NCBI GenBank assembly: GCA_012845835.1
Contig: JABAKD010000025.1
Span: 22,828,923 to 22,892,922, forward strand
From: Undaria pinnatifida
Taxonomy: Eukaryota; Sar; Phaeophyceae; Laminariales; Alariaceae
Length of the DNA: 64,000 nucleotides
Direction: 5' to 3'
The translations under genes were made by a program, and so were the position numbers. Of this stretch, positions 1-12,200 are shown piece after piece. Every line of letters starts with the position of its first letter. The first letter of the stretch is position 1. Below the pieces are notes generated by a model. It did no database searches, was not told the DNA's origin, and was given only the letters and a program-made list of their open reading frames with translations.

Positions 1-1140
1 ACGCCCACGCTCATCGGACCAAAACGGGCAGCATTTACCCTAGGTGTAGTGTAGGGGTTATCATAAAAAGGGTTCGCCCAACACGCCGAGCGTTCCTGGC
101 TCCATAGCCAGACGGTTAGAGGTGTGGGAGTGGGGTTTGAGGAGCCGCATCTTCGACTCATGGTCTAGTTCGTAGAACCGGAGTTTCCCCGAATCTCCCA
201 TATTTCTGCATATGCGACTCATCAGGGTGGGCTAGTGTTAAGATACGGCCTCGAAAGGCCTGTAGGTATCCGAATTTGAGATCATTTGGATGGGTTTCGT
301 ATGATAAGGTTGGCGGTTTATATTCGGGGAAATTAGGAATTAGATCGGAGGCACGCGCCTCCGATCTCAGAAGCTATCCCGGGCTCTGGTGGAAACGAAT
401 AAAGCTACATCTCTACGAAGGAACGAAAGTGAGTACTCTCCGAGGACCTGCTCAATTGGCAGACCTGCAGGGGACACTCTGTGTCTCCCACCTATTAATT
501 TCACAATACGTACCATAATATGTCTCAGTTGTCGGCCCGGCGCGTGTGTTCTATTCGTGGGATCAAATATACAACACGCGCGAACGACCTTCCGTGAATT
601 TTGTGCAACTACTACCAGGTACCGGTATATATTAGCGAAACATAGATGTACCACGCAGCTTGCAAAATTGAGTCTCAACCATTCAACCCGTCGTACTCAC
701 AGCTGACGTTTTTCAACCTTCATAAGATCTTTCGATTTGTGTCAAATAATAATTATGAACCCCCCCCGTTACAGCATCCGTACAAACGCAAGTAAACTAT
801 CACACCATACCACGTATCCTACGGCCTCCCACTTACTGCGGTGGTTGACTTGGTGCACGCATGCTCTTCTTCTCTACCCCCCCCCCCCCCCCGCCCCCTC
901 TCTCCCTGATTCATCACGCTCACTCACTCTCGCACTTATACATCAGGCGATACTTCATTGTGCATCACCGCACGTGGGCTCTTGCCCTCGCTTTATCTTG
1001 CATCTCTTACTTCCTTCAAGCATCCCTCTAGGCACTCACTTTGCGTCTCTCCCATGGTTTCATTTGTACCCCTTGCATGCCCCCGCTGCCCATGTACGCT
1101 TGGCCTTCTATATCTCAGGAGCAGCGCCCCGTCGGCTGAC
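1..1140. other. No supported gene; low-complexity intergenic DNA
   Basis: I see no frame here with domain-like sequence or matched splice sites. The longest open frames (for example 737-1192 plus) translate into proline-, serine- and histidine-rich strings that follow from C-rich DNA. The only marked feature is a 16-nt C run at 877-892. An exon of a gene lying to the left of the window cannot be excluded. Confidence 0.6.
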
Positions 1141-1400
1141 AGGTGCGTGGCACCCCCAAACCTCAGGGACCACAGCGCATACTCCTCTCTAGCTGCACTC
1201 CCGCCACTGATGACACCACCTATCGCTTTACCTTCGTGGTCTACGCCCGAGCCCATACAGACTGCATTCCGCTACCACAACCAAACGCTACAACAACCTC
1301 TACAATAATAGGCGCATGGCGCCCTCAATTCCCGGGGAATAACTCGCATACTCCCCTGCCTGCACCGTCCCCGCCACTGGTACCACCTGCCGCAGTGCCT
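1141..1400. repeat. Two-copy degenerate tandem repeat, about 170-bp period
   Basis: The stretch at about 1143-1230 (GTGGCACCCCCAAACCTCAG onward, with GCATACTCCTCTC and CCGCCACTGATGACACCACC) recurs at about 1313-1400 (ATGGCGCCCTCAATTCCCGG, GCATACTCCCCTGCC, CCGCCACTGGTACCACCTGCC). The copies are clearly diverged. No coding role is evident. Confidence 0.55.
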
Positions 1401-3740
1401 CCGCTTTCTGCGTCTTAGTCCACATAGACCACAAGCCTTGCCATTGCCGCACCAAACGGCGCTATTAATAGCAGGGCCAGAACGCACCGTCATATACCTT
1501 GCGTCTAACGAAACAATGGTAGCCACTTCTTAGCACCTAACAAATTATTAGCAGAAAGTAGGGCACCGTTACCTCCCTACTCTTTGAGCATAGCAACACA
1601 GTGTGCAACATCCCGTTACCCACAACCCCCGTATTTCCAAAATTCCCGACAACGCGACCTGTCGCGGCATTCACACGTCGGGGGAATCTCCGATCGACAT
1701 GTATACGTCCATTCTAATTTCCAAAGCCAGCAAACCCCGCGCGCGAGGCCCAACTGATGACCGACAAAACGGGGCTCAAGTGGTAACCCACTCGTAATTA
1801 CCCATATACAGGATAGCCGGGGTTCCGTCATCCCATCGGAAGCACCCCACATTAACACACATATGCAGACCACCCAGCCCGCTAAACAGTAGTCGCCGGT
1901 AATCGTAAGCCCACCAAGTCGTCGCACATCGCAGAATGCAGGGCCTACTCCCACTATTCACGCGAAAGGTCACACATCCTTCCTTCGATACAAAAACAAA
2001 ATAAACCACCTACCATACATATGATAGAGCAGTAGTCTAGTCTATAGTGGAAACTACAGTAATACATTTGTAAAATAGATATGATGTTAGATCTAGCTCA
2101 AAATTCCCCACCTACAGTAAAAATACCAACACTAACCATTATAGTGGACAAAAAATAACACCCTTCCCAATTAAAAATTCGCCCATAATATAGTGCCAGG
2201 TATATTACAAGTACCAGCAACGCAGCTTCCAAAGAGTAGTGACCCGAAATTCGTCGAACTCACGGCTGACGCCCGGCAAATATTTTTATATAAAATGACT
2301 GGATCCTCGTTACCGCATTCATACTGTACAGAAATTACTCGAGCATCTTCGCCCTAGCCTTTGCCGAAACCCTCCAATTCTAGAGAACATTCATATCCAA
2401 CCAAAATTGCGTCCAACCCCGGCCGCAGTATTGTAGGTGTCCTGCACTGTATACCACCTGATATGAGGTCACAGGAAACGGACGCCCCATCAACAACTAC
2501 GATTCAGGACGATTCCCACGCAAAACGTGACGTATTGAAATCGTGGTTTGCTGAGATACCTGGCATGTATTTTTCTTTTTCTTCTTTAATCTTATAAAAT
2601 CACGGCAGCTGTGAGTAGTTCGATACATTTAGGGTCGATAATCATCTCTGCAAGCTGCGTGATACACGGGCCGCTCTCCTCGCCACGTTTTTCGTCATGA
2701 TTTTTTTTCTGTTGTATTAATTGCGAACAGAAATAGAGGCTGGCTCAGACTGGGCTTCTTGTTTGAGATAGGGTGCGGTCTACACTTACTTACTTCGGTA
2801 TTTGCGACCCCTGAATTTCTTATTTTCCTACAAAAAGGCGCAGCCTGGAATTTATTACCCTGTATTTCCCGCAAATTTCAGCCTGGCTTTCTTATTACCC
2901 TGTTTCTTATTAGGTGTCCTGTGCTGTATGTGCCTGGTATATGATAGGCCGGACGTAGATACAGAAGGGAGAGTTTGTGCATAGGTTGCCCGTTTGGACG
3001 ATTTGTCACCGCTCGCCCGCGTTGATGTTTGTGATCTCTTCACCGTACCGTATGTATACGAGCAAGACGCACAATAACACTCGAACCAATACTCGGGAGA
3101 ATGATATATCTCGCAATAATGCGTAGTATGGAAGGGGGGAGGGGGCGGGGGGAGGGTATAACGCAATGAGGGCCAAGTCCAAGGTATTTTGGACGACCAC
3201 CCTCCCTGGCCTGGACCACTGATACCTCCTACGGCAGGCGCCTCCACGTCAATTACGCCCCCCCCCCCCCCGCGGGATCGTTTGGAGGGGGGTTCTTTAA
3301 TAATAGCCGTCAATGGGGATGGGTCGGCTGTGCTCAGCCTATAAACGTCTACACGCTTGCTGTATGTTTTACTCTGTTTATGATCCTCTCGTGTTCAGAA
3401 TCTGATGCGGTTGGCAGGGATCGCCAAAATAGTGCGCCCCACTCCCCGTCTCTGCTCTCTCTCCTTGGTCTTGTTGAAGTTGTGCTCAGTATGCATCACT
3501 ACCAGCGACGGGGTATACCGCTATCTGTCGTGTTGTGGTTTTGACGTGCGGTATGCGCCATCAAGAAAGGCCGAAGGAGGCGGTTCGGCCTCATCTTCTA
3601 GGGGGCAGTACTGTGTTGCCGGTATGTCCCGCACCCCGGACGTGACAGTGGCTGTGGCAGGCGTGCCAGTCCAGAGGCGTTTGGCCCGATATTTATTGTG
3701 CTTGCGGAAAGCTCTAAAGACGCGAGCCATCTTTACCTGG
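1401..3740. other. No supported gene
   Basis: I found no recognisable protein and no matched exon in this stretch. It contains AT-rich DNA at about 2000-2350, a G-rich patch at 3135-3160 and a 14-nt C run at 3258-3271. The 3521-3829 minus open frame begins inside the TRIM-like LTR next door and is not supported as a gene. Confidence 0.55.
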
Positions 3741-4111
3741 TGTTGATCAATACCACCTTGAGAAGGAAGATTAAAGTTGAACCATCTCCCCACCTGTCGT
3801 TGAATACCCAAGCTAAGCCTTTTTAGCACTCTCTCGCCCTGGACCGGCTAGATAGTAAGACTGCCGGATATACGGGAGGACGTATCAGCATCCACCCGGC
3901 ACAATTTCCTGGGGATACCGCGGAGAGTATGTTTCAAGTTCGAACACGGGGAACGTCGTAAAAGGTTATTATTGGTGGAAGGAGATTCGAACCCACGACC
4001 CTAAAACCCATGGTCTGTCGACAACGCCACTTGTTTAAGGTGTGAGAGGGTGTTAGCCAGTTTGGCTGGTAAATGGATAGCCAACACCTAGCAAAAGTAA
4101 GCCTTACAACA
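3741..4111 (-). mobile_element. Diverged TRIM-like LTR element (solo copy)
   Basis: Read on the minus strand, this is a diverged relative of the TRIM at 32937-33608. A 5' LTR begins TGTTGTAAGGCTTAC near 4111 and ends TTAAACA near 4033. It is followed by TGGCGTTGTCGACAGACC, then the tRNA-like GGGTCGTGGGTTCGAATC, then CCCGTATATCCGGC. A purine tract GGGCGAGAGAG lies directly before the 3' LTR, which starts TGCTAAAAAGGCTTAGCTT at 3828 and ends CAACA at about 3741. The order of blocks is the same as in the other element. No convincing target duplication remains, so this is an old copy. Confidence 0.7.
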
Positions 4112-4685
4112 GGAAGCTAATGCCCTGTGAGGGGTGAGGGGCCAGCTTGGAGGTGCTGCAACCTCTCTCCAGCGAACTCGACAAAGACAGGTGAGCCTGT
4201 CAGATGTTACGTTTTTGCGTATTCTCTACATGTGCTGAGGCTTATTGGTGTAGGTACCACCACACGGTCTCAGGTTTCACCGCATTTATTTATTTGGCGT
4301 ACCTGCCACATATCCGTGAGTACATACATCCACACACGCAGACAACTGTTTTATTGCAGCCCTTGGACCCGCCCCTGCTGGCAGCTACACGTAGGTATCA
4401 TAAAAACCCCCAAAAAGTCGATGGAGACCAGTCTCAGGAATAGCGATCCAGGCCCGAGGGCTCCACCTCGCGGTAACGTGGTGAACCCAGAGATGACAAT
4501 TTCATAGCGCACGTACACCTGGTTCAACCTGGTTCAGACGACTTGCTTGCCGATCAGCGACTCGGTAGGCTACTGGTTCCTGCAGTAATACCACCGCTCT
4601 GTAACAAGCATTACTGCTACCGCCATAAAATGTGCGCGGGTAGAGACCGCTGACTGTTTCCTAAGAGTTTTTTTTTTCTTTTTTA

Positions 4686-4835
4686 TCCTCCGGCGGATGG
4701 GGAAAAATAAAGCTTTAGCTCACCATACACTTCCACGTATTTTCATACGCGTCGTGTGTCGATTTAACCCAGTTGCTTTCGCAGCCCAACGCTAGCTGGC
4801 GCACCCTTCGGGTCCCATTGTAGGTATAGCGTAAG
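4686..4835 (+). repeat. Dispersed repeat R1, copy 1
   Basis: This copy starts TCCTCCGGCGGATGGGGAAA and continues through AATAAAGCTTTAGCTCACC, CGTCGTGTGTCGATTTAACC and CGCTAGCTGGCGCACCCTTC. The same order of blocks recurs at 13205-13375 and 58574-58720. The head alone recurs inverted near 54305-54350. It is a non-coding interspersed repeat of about 150 bp. The AGCGCTAGCTGGCG part is partly palindromic. I could not define termini or a target duplication. Confidence 0.7.
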
Positions 4836-5576
4836 CTGTTCCTAAGAGGTTTTATCGATAAGGTACGCTCGCATCGACACGCAAGCCGTTGAGCGACGAG
4901 GTCGATATATACTTCATACTAGGCCGCCCCTACCGAGACTGCTGCGAAACGCTCGCACCGAAAACACCACCGAGTCAATTAGCAGCGTAGTTGGGGTACC
5001 CGCACGAATGGTTAGATAAGATACCATAAATAAGTGTAGCCCGGTAATCCGCCAGTTGTTTGTACTGATTGTCCTGTCGGCGGCCCTGCTCTCGCTGCCC
5101 TGATCCCGCGCGAACGCTCTGCTTCCGCTTAGAGCTCTCGCCCTGCGCAAAGCTGATCCCACAAGGCCATCGTTTGACAAAGCCACCGTGTGATCGCCAT
5201 TCCGATCCGATCCGTATATTTCGGACCAAAGTTGCGGGGGTACGATCGTTCGAGTCGGTTCTGATTTTCATACGCATGTATTTGAGGTATCGCAAGGAAA
5301 CTTAGCAGGAAAGGACAAACCACAGTTATATTTACATCAGGAGCGTGCAAACTCGGCTCATCGGGCCATGATAGCGCCGCGGATCTCAAACCCGCGGAGC
5401 TCATTATCGCTTGTCGCAAGACAGTCGGACTCAACCACCGTGGAACACGAAGAGCTGGAAAGTAGAGCGCGAAAAACAAACACGATTGTCTGCAGGTGAT
5501 GAACGTGAAGTTTGAATCTGCAGCAGTGGTAGCATCCTATCAGCCAGGACCACGCAATCTTTGACGCGTCACATAC
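4836..5576. other. No supported gene
   Basis: Open frames exist on the minus strand (5129-5479 and 5358-5822), and part of the latter is called separately as a candidate exon. I see no repeat structure or other gene here. Confidence 0.4.
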
Positions 5577-5826
5577 CTGAACCTCGTTTTGAAGCCAGCC
5601 TGGCACAGAAAATAGTGGACTCTGTCCACACCCGGACGGCGTGCTTTTGTCGCCGCCTTCGCTATTTGGCATAGTACAGACCGAGGCGAGGAAAGCAACC
5701 AGACCCTTCATGGCCTCGACTCTGCCGTAAAGCGACGTTCGTTTGCAGGAGGGCGCGTACATACACGCATGGATTCCAAACGGCGAATGGGACGCGTTGA
5801 TGGCAGGCACGAGAACAGGCACACAC
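5577..5826 (-). CDS. Candidate internal exon of an unresolved minus-strand gene
   Basis: A 250-nt segment is bounded by a good acceptor (pyrimidine-rich stretch then ATCTCCAG, ending at 5827) and a strong donor (GTTCAG then GTATGTGAC). It encodes 83 residues of ordinary composition, including GRVEAMKGLVAFLASV and the end GWLQNEVQ. I do not recognise a family. It begins with one base completing a split codon and ends on a codon boundary. The frame also stays open to a stop at 5358, so read-through to GFEIRGAIMAR is an alternative 3' end. It could be a late exon of the Sec14-like gene to the right, but the last Sec14 exon found ends in a different phase, so at least one more exon would be needed. 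Confidence 0.35.
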
Positions 5827-8800
5827 CTGGAGATTAGAAAGGTTTGAAGGCCATATCACAATGAGTGACAGGAGCTGAGAGGGCCGACACGATGATATCT
5901 TGTGGGTGATGCTGGCGAGTTGTGTGGGTACGGGCGCAATTGGGGTGGGAGAACGAAGAAAAAAATTGGTTGCGGAGGGTCTGGTCGCTCTAAGGGGGAC
6001 TAGAAACAAGTGCTTCAATTGCGCTTAGGAAAATTGCTTCACAATGCTAAATGAACCAGGTAGAGTACACGTTTTCATGCCAAAAGGTGCCTCGAAAATG
6101 GTGCGCTTTCGCTGTTGCCTCGACGAGCGCGCGCCCGCGCGGCGGGAGAGCGCCAGTTTTTCCTTGTCTGCACCCATGCCCACGCACCCACGGCGAGATC
6201 CGGGGTTGATGGGGTGGATTTTAGCGCCAAATGGATTCGGCTTCGAAAAGTGCGTGGTTTGGAGATGCCGTGTGAGAGGCGACATTTACTCACGGTCTGA
6301 ATATCGAGCCAGAAAGCTCTCACGGAACCTTAAGGTTCCTCTGAGAGAATACAAGGAGCAATAAAAAAGTGGTACTGCAACCAGATGGGGTAATTCCTAA
6401 GCTGAACAGACGTTCTTTGGCTACAAAATGCTGACCCCGTTGTAGGAAGCTCCGAATACACAAACCGGTAGGATAGCAAGCAGTATAGTCTACAAGCAAA
6501 GCTCCTAAGCTCTTTCACTTGCGATAACATCTCATGGTACTGCGATTCTTTCGCCAGCTCTACGATTGCACGCAGTCAAGTCCCCAAAAAGTCGGGGTGC
6601 ATTGGGTTACATTAACACGGATAACGCGTCATCGTGCCATCGGATCCAAAACCGCAGATATTCGTTGTCTCAAGTGAAGCGCAAACTTTTTTAAGCGTTC
6701 GACTTACTAGCTGGTGTAAAAGCTTCAAGTTGAAAGTTGCGACCACGCCTAACTCGTCGTACAGCAAAAGCAGTACGCTTGTCACCCTTCTCGTCCGTCT
6801 CACGCTTGGCAACGCCTCTTGAGCTTTTCAGTTTTTCTTTTTCTCTTCAAAATTAAATACCGTCTCCTCAAAATAAAAACGGAGACAAGAAGACAACGAC
6901 TGGCGCTCCGCACGCCAACCGAAAGTGTTTGCACGCGCTGTCCTCCAAAAAATAAAACAAAAAGCAAAAACAAAAAAACTACGTAACGACAATAGTGCCC
7001 CCTCTCGGTACTCACAGTACTGCTGGCGTGCCGCAAACCCTTTTCCCTCTACGAGCAGTTCGGCCAATAGATACTTCTTCCGGCTCTGTCCCCTACCAGA
7101 AAGTCACGCAAAATCTCGACCCGAACGAAAGAACGACCACACGACTGAGCGAACGAACGCGACATCATTGTCTGTAGAACAAGCAATAAATACGCCATCT
7201 TCCCTCTGTGCTTGGGGTATCACAACGGTTCGGCGATAACTTTTTTTCCTCCTGCAGAGACTGCACGACAAAACCGGTTTCCGGCTCCCTCCTGCCACTG
7301 CTGTCCGCGTGGAATACGCCGCAAGTAACATCAGTGATACTACGAAGTAGTACTGACGGGGCCGTTCGTAGTGGTTCTGGAGGAGGTATCAATAGTGGTA
7401 ATACTATAAGTAGCACGTAGTAGTAGGCAGCAATAGTAGATCTCCGCCTCGGTCTCCAGGTCCTCACAGAAGACGTAACAACAAAAAATCTTGCAAAGCA
7501 AGCGTCGCTTCACGGGCGCCGCGTGTACTTTTCAGAATTTCGTAATTTCAAGGTGGCGCACCAATGGGAGGTCCCTATGTTCCTCCCCCTCCAGCATGCA
7601 GCGTACATACCAGGCACATTACACACGCCCCAATATGCGCGTCCAACAATACAATACATCACCAGCAACATCACCTTCAACTCGGGGCAAGACGCGCCGT
7701 TTCTTTTAGAGGAACGGCCGCCTGTCCTCGTTCTACACCCTCCCCGCTCCCACCCTGTATCCCTCCAATTCGCATCGAACTCCCCCCTCCCCCCGCTATA
7801 TTGAGCGCCCACGCGGGCGCCCCGCAAAAGGGATTTGATGATGCTCGGAAGGGTAAAAAATTGACTTTCACCTATATACGCTCTCTGGTTCATGCTAGCC
7901 TGCTTCCGACGCCCCACACACGCTCCTAAGAGGCGAAAAAAATCAACAACTTCGAAGCGGTCAACCACCCCCCCCAAAACGCAATGTTTTTTACGACAAG
8001 CCGACCTCGCCACCTATTAACCCCACCCCTCCCCTCCTCCTGCCCGCCTCATTACCCCCCCCCCCCCCCCGCCCCTTTTCCGCCCCTCTACCCGAACCAG
8101 GCCCCTCAATTTCTCCTCTGGTCGGTTTCATTTTCCGGTTTTTCGCGCGATAAACCGAGCCCCAAAAGTGTGTTGCAGGAAGGCACACACACCCGCCCAC
8201 CGGGGAGGGATCGCTTCGCTTGACTCTTGACACCATCGGCAGAAAACTGCCGTGTGTGTCCGTCTCTCCCCCTCTCTGATGGCACCTCTGACGGCAGCAG
8301 GCAAAATTGCACTACACTCTTATCTAGCAGAAGCAGCAGCAGCAAGCCGCAGCAAAGCAGGACCAGGCAACAGCAGCCAGGAGCAGGCCAACATGCAGCA
8401 GCAAGCCAGCGAACACCAGCACCAAGCAGCACCACAATCAAACCCCATTCATTCTTAAACCTCGAGCACCAGCACCAAGCACCACCACGAACAAAGCTCG
8501 TTCGTTCTTAAACCTGATGAAGGAAATAAGAATTCAGTCCACCAAAGACGAGGCAGATGCACCGACAAAGTAAGGAAGCGAGCCGGGTCAAGGAAAAGGG
8601 GCGAGGGGTGGGGGGGGGGGGGGTTCGCCCAGTTGACACGTGGAAAAAGGCATACCAGGTACGAGTAAAGCCGTACCGCTGTAGCAGAATTCACGCGGCC
8701 TGCCTTTGCATGCGCATACGTCAGATGAAAACAACCCCACAGGGTCGATTTTTGGGCGCCAGGGTTCGGGGACAATAACTTGTGCTCCCCGGGTGGTTTT

Positions 8801-9289
8801 GGGTTAGTGTTGGTGAACCGCTGTTCGGGGTACTATGATTCGTGTCCCTCTAGTGTTGGGGGTCATGGCCCGTGCCTGCTAGCGCAGCGCCAACCACGCA
8901 ATCCCAGCACGCGCACAACTAGAGCACGCTCACCATGGGGTGACGGATAACCGTCAGGGGTTGCACGTGAACAGTAGAAAGCGATAAACATGCGATCGCG
9001 TGTGTGCTTTTGGCTAACAAAACGAACGAGTTTTCCTCATTCGACTTTGTTATGTAGCATCAACGAATCTTGGGACGACGGAGTCGAAAGCAGACAATAA
9101 AAATGTCCATCACAACGTAGACTTGAGTGCCCGAACAGCCATGGAAAAGGCACGACACGCCTACAGCATGATACTACTACTTTTCACAGCAGTCTGATAA
9201 GACCACAGCCCATTACTTATTTAGGAACAGATCTGGATCCCAAGAAGGGATTACTCATTAATAGCATGGCATTAGACTACAGTACTCAC
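5827..9289. other. No clear gene; simple repeats and possible 3' part of the Sec14-like gene
   Basis: The Sec14-like gene must have at least one more exon downstream of 9290 on the minus strand, because its frame stops soon after the last donor. I could not identify that exon here. Visible instead are a 16-bp perfect palindrome (6324-6339), a 16-nt C run (8055-8070), a CAG-rich tract (about 8325-8410) and a 14-nt G run (8610-8623). Long open frames in 7500-8240 are C- or G-rich low-complexity translations. Confidence 0.5.
8325..8410. repeat. Imperfect CAG-rich microsatellite
   Basis: The tract is a run of AGCAGCAGCAGCAAGCCGC-type units, interrupted by CCAGG and CAACATG. It reads as glutamine-, alanine- or serine-rich in any frame. 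No flanking gene structure supports translation. Confidence 0.7.
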
Positions 9290-12200
9290 AATCGGCTTCA
9301 TCTCCTGCCCCTTCTCCATCAAAACTTTCATAACGTGGTTGCGCATCTCGGTCTCCTGTGGGCTTTTCAACACCGGCGTGGGGTCGTTCCCGCCTACAGC
9401 CTGTTCGGAAAGAAAAAAACAGTTCGGAACAACAAGGAACGGATTAAAACCAGCAAAAACGGATTCAGAACGGGGAACACTGGTTCGGAAAGGTTTGGAA
9501 ACGGATTCGGAGTAGGGAAATAACGGATCCGGAACATGGAACAGCGGATTACCAAGAATAAAAAACAAACGGATTGGGCAAAGGAAAGCAAGAGGGTGCC
9601 GAAAACGAAGGCAAGGGTGCAGAGAAGGAAAGCGAGGATAAAGCCTAAGGCCATCTCTTATAATAAACTGATTCTGAAAACCGAAAATTGAGGTTTCAGC
9701 ACCTTCGTACAGGCGTGTTTGACTCGGGGAACGGGAGAATCGGGCCTCCTCTTCTCAAATCTCGACTAGCCTTTTAGCGAGACGCATCCATTAACTTTTG
9801 TCGATTTTCAGGGGAGGAGCTCTAATTTTTGTCGATACGAATTAGTTTCCCCCCAAGCAGTTTCGGATGCTATTTTTATCCGAAAAATAGGCTATTTTTT
9901 CGGATGAAACTGGGATATATATCCGAAACTGGTTTAGCCATTTTTTTTTTAATTTCAAACTGATAACCTGACGAAACGGCAAACGTCGTTGGATGCGTCT
10001 CGAAAAAAGGCTAGTCGGACTTTGAGAAGAGTGGGCCTGATTTCCCGTTCCCCGGGTCAAACACGCCTGCGAAAGTGCTGAAACCTCAATTTTCGGTTTT
10101 CAGAATCAGAGAATCAGTACATTATAAATGATGGCCTAAGAGACAAAAACAAACATACCAACAATGAACATAAAAACAGGACAATAAACAGAAATTCAGA
10201 ATAGCTACAACAAACGAAGCAACTCTTAATATCAAAACACGTGAAACAGAAGAGACAAAACCATACCACTCCACAGCAAACACGGACCGTCGGGACGTTG
10301 TCGAGGTCGACGAGCTCGCCCAAAGTCGACAGGAAATTGCTCCCGCAAACCACCACCTTCGCCCTCGTGTTAGCGTGCACGAACGGGGACACAAACTGCG
10401 CCAAAAACAAAAAAAAACAAAGAGGAGAAAAGGGGGGAGGGTAGGAGAAGAGAGGGGGGGGTGGGGGAGGAGAGGTTGGGGAGGGGATGGAAGGAAGCCA
10501 AGCGTTCTCTGAGCGGGGGGAGGAAGATCAAAATAATCCTGATATTCGATATTGCGACCTCGATCTCGACTCAGAATCGACAATCGGGGAAAAAAAACGA
10601 TTTCGATCTCCGAAAGACCAGGCAAATCGCGATTCAAAATCAGCGAAACCCAAACTCGACCCAGAGCACTGATGAAAAGCGTGTCTTGCTCGTATATAAT
10701 ACCGCGGCTGTGGTGGCGCACCCTACCAGGTACATGACAATGATATGACCAAGTGGCTTCTGCCGCAATGTCGTTCAAGAGAAAATAAAGAGAGCTTCCA
10801 AGCCGTATCCCTGTGTGACGGGGCTCCACACACACACGAGTCGCATAGTTTGCATCACGGACTCCATACACACATGACGCGTACATATCATTACCGTACA
10901 CCAGAGAGCCGCCAATACCGCAAATCGGGATTATTATACGACAGAGGTATGGACATAGGAGAAGTCGGTTTGGCCCACGTGTGCTTCCAGCATAACGAGA
11001 AGGACAACATCAAAAACTGCCCAAAAAACTACCAGGTACTTGAGACCCTAACCCGAACCCAAAACCCTACCCATAGAACTGTCCGGACAAAAAATCCGTC
11101 GTTCTTTTTGTTGTTGAAAATTTCATTGACCACCTTAAAACTCGAAAGATGAAAAAAAGTTCCCCGATTCCATACTGCATCCTAGACAATAACCCAGACT
11201 TCTCGCTAAGGCTACTGGTACGCCACAAAGGCCAACACACCCCTCTGACCATTTTTGAGATCACTTCTCTCGACAACGCGGAGCGCGCAACAACGTTGAG
11301 CGAAGCGCCCATGCAAAGTGCATCGACCAAAGTAAAGAAAAACCCCATTAGCTATGGCTGGCAAACCTCTTCTCTGGCGTATTCTTCACTTTATATTGCC
11401 ATTTCAACTTCCTCAGGTCTCTATTTGTTGTAAGCGGGTACATTCCTAGCTCTGTTCTTAGTACTGTACTACTCGTCGTACTTGAGCATCCTAGTATATT
11501 TTCAGATGCTGTCATCTGCACTGTTTCCAGTTGTTTTACAAACTTTGCGTTCCCTTCCCGCACTTGTCCTGCATACTCTAACTTCGGTACAATCACATTC
11601 ATCATAAAACATCCTTTAACCCCAGTGTCAAGGTGCAGGTCTGTTAGGATCGCATCCATCTTGCCTACGTGTGATTTACCCTTTCTTACTATTTAGTTTC
11701 GCTATGTGTGCATCCCAAGAGCAGTCCTTTGAGATCTCTACGCCAAGGTACGAATACTAGTCTAGTCTACGATCGGTAATTCATCTTCTCCCCAATTCTA
11801 TTTGAAATTTACCGGATTCACCTTATATTCGTTAGAGGGGAAAGGGGGGGGGGAGACGGGGACCTTCTCCTCGTACTATGATTCCATGGTCCGAGGAAGT
11901 CAGCCGTTCAACGGTGGAGGGAGTGCCTTTTTTTCTCGCGTCACTTGACTTGAGAACCTCCAACCTCGCCCAAAAACCCACGTAGATACAAAGTTGCGCC
12001 TGCAACCCAACGAACAACTCCATTTGGCCATCTAGAACATCTACCCCACACCTATTTGCCCTACGCCATTAACCAGAGATGTCAGGAGACGAGTCAAGGA
12101 AAAAACGCCCAGCGGTCAAGGGTGTAAGCAAAACTGACCATTCCGCACTATTTTTAGAACCTAGTAGTTTGGCGTCAGTCAAGGTAGAACGTTAGAAAAT

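Noticed and set aside
10122-10901. 259-codon minus-strand ORF
   Set aside because: It overlaps Sec14 exon 6 in another frame and an inverted-repeat element. Its Pro/Leu-rich middle comes from a low-complexity tract.
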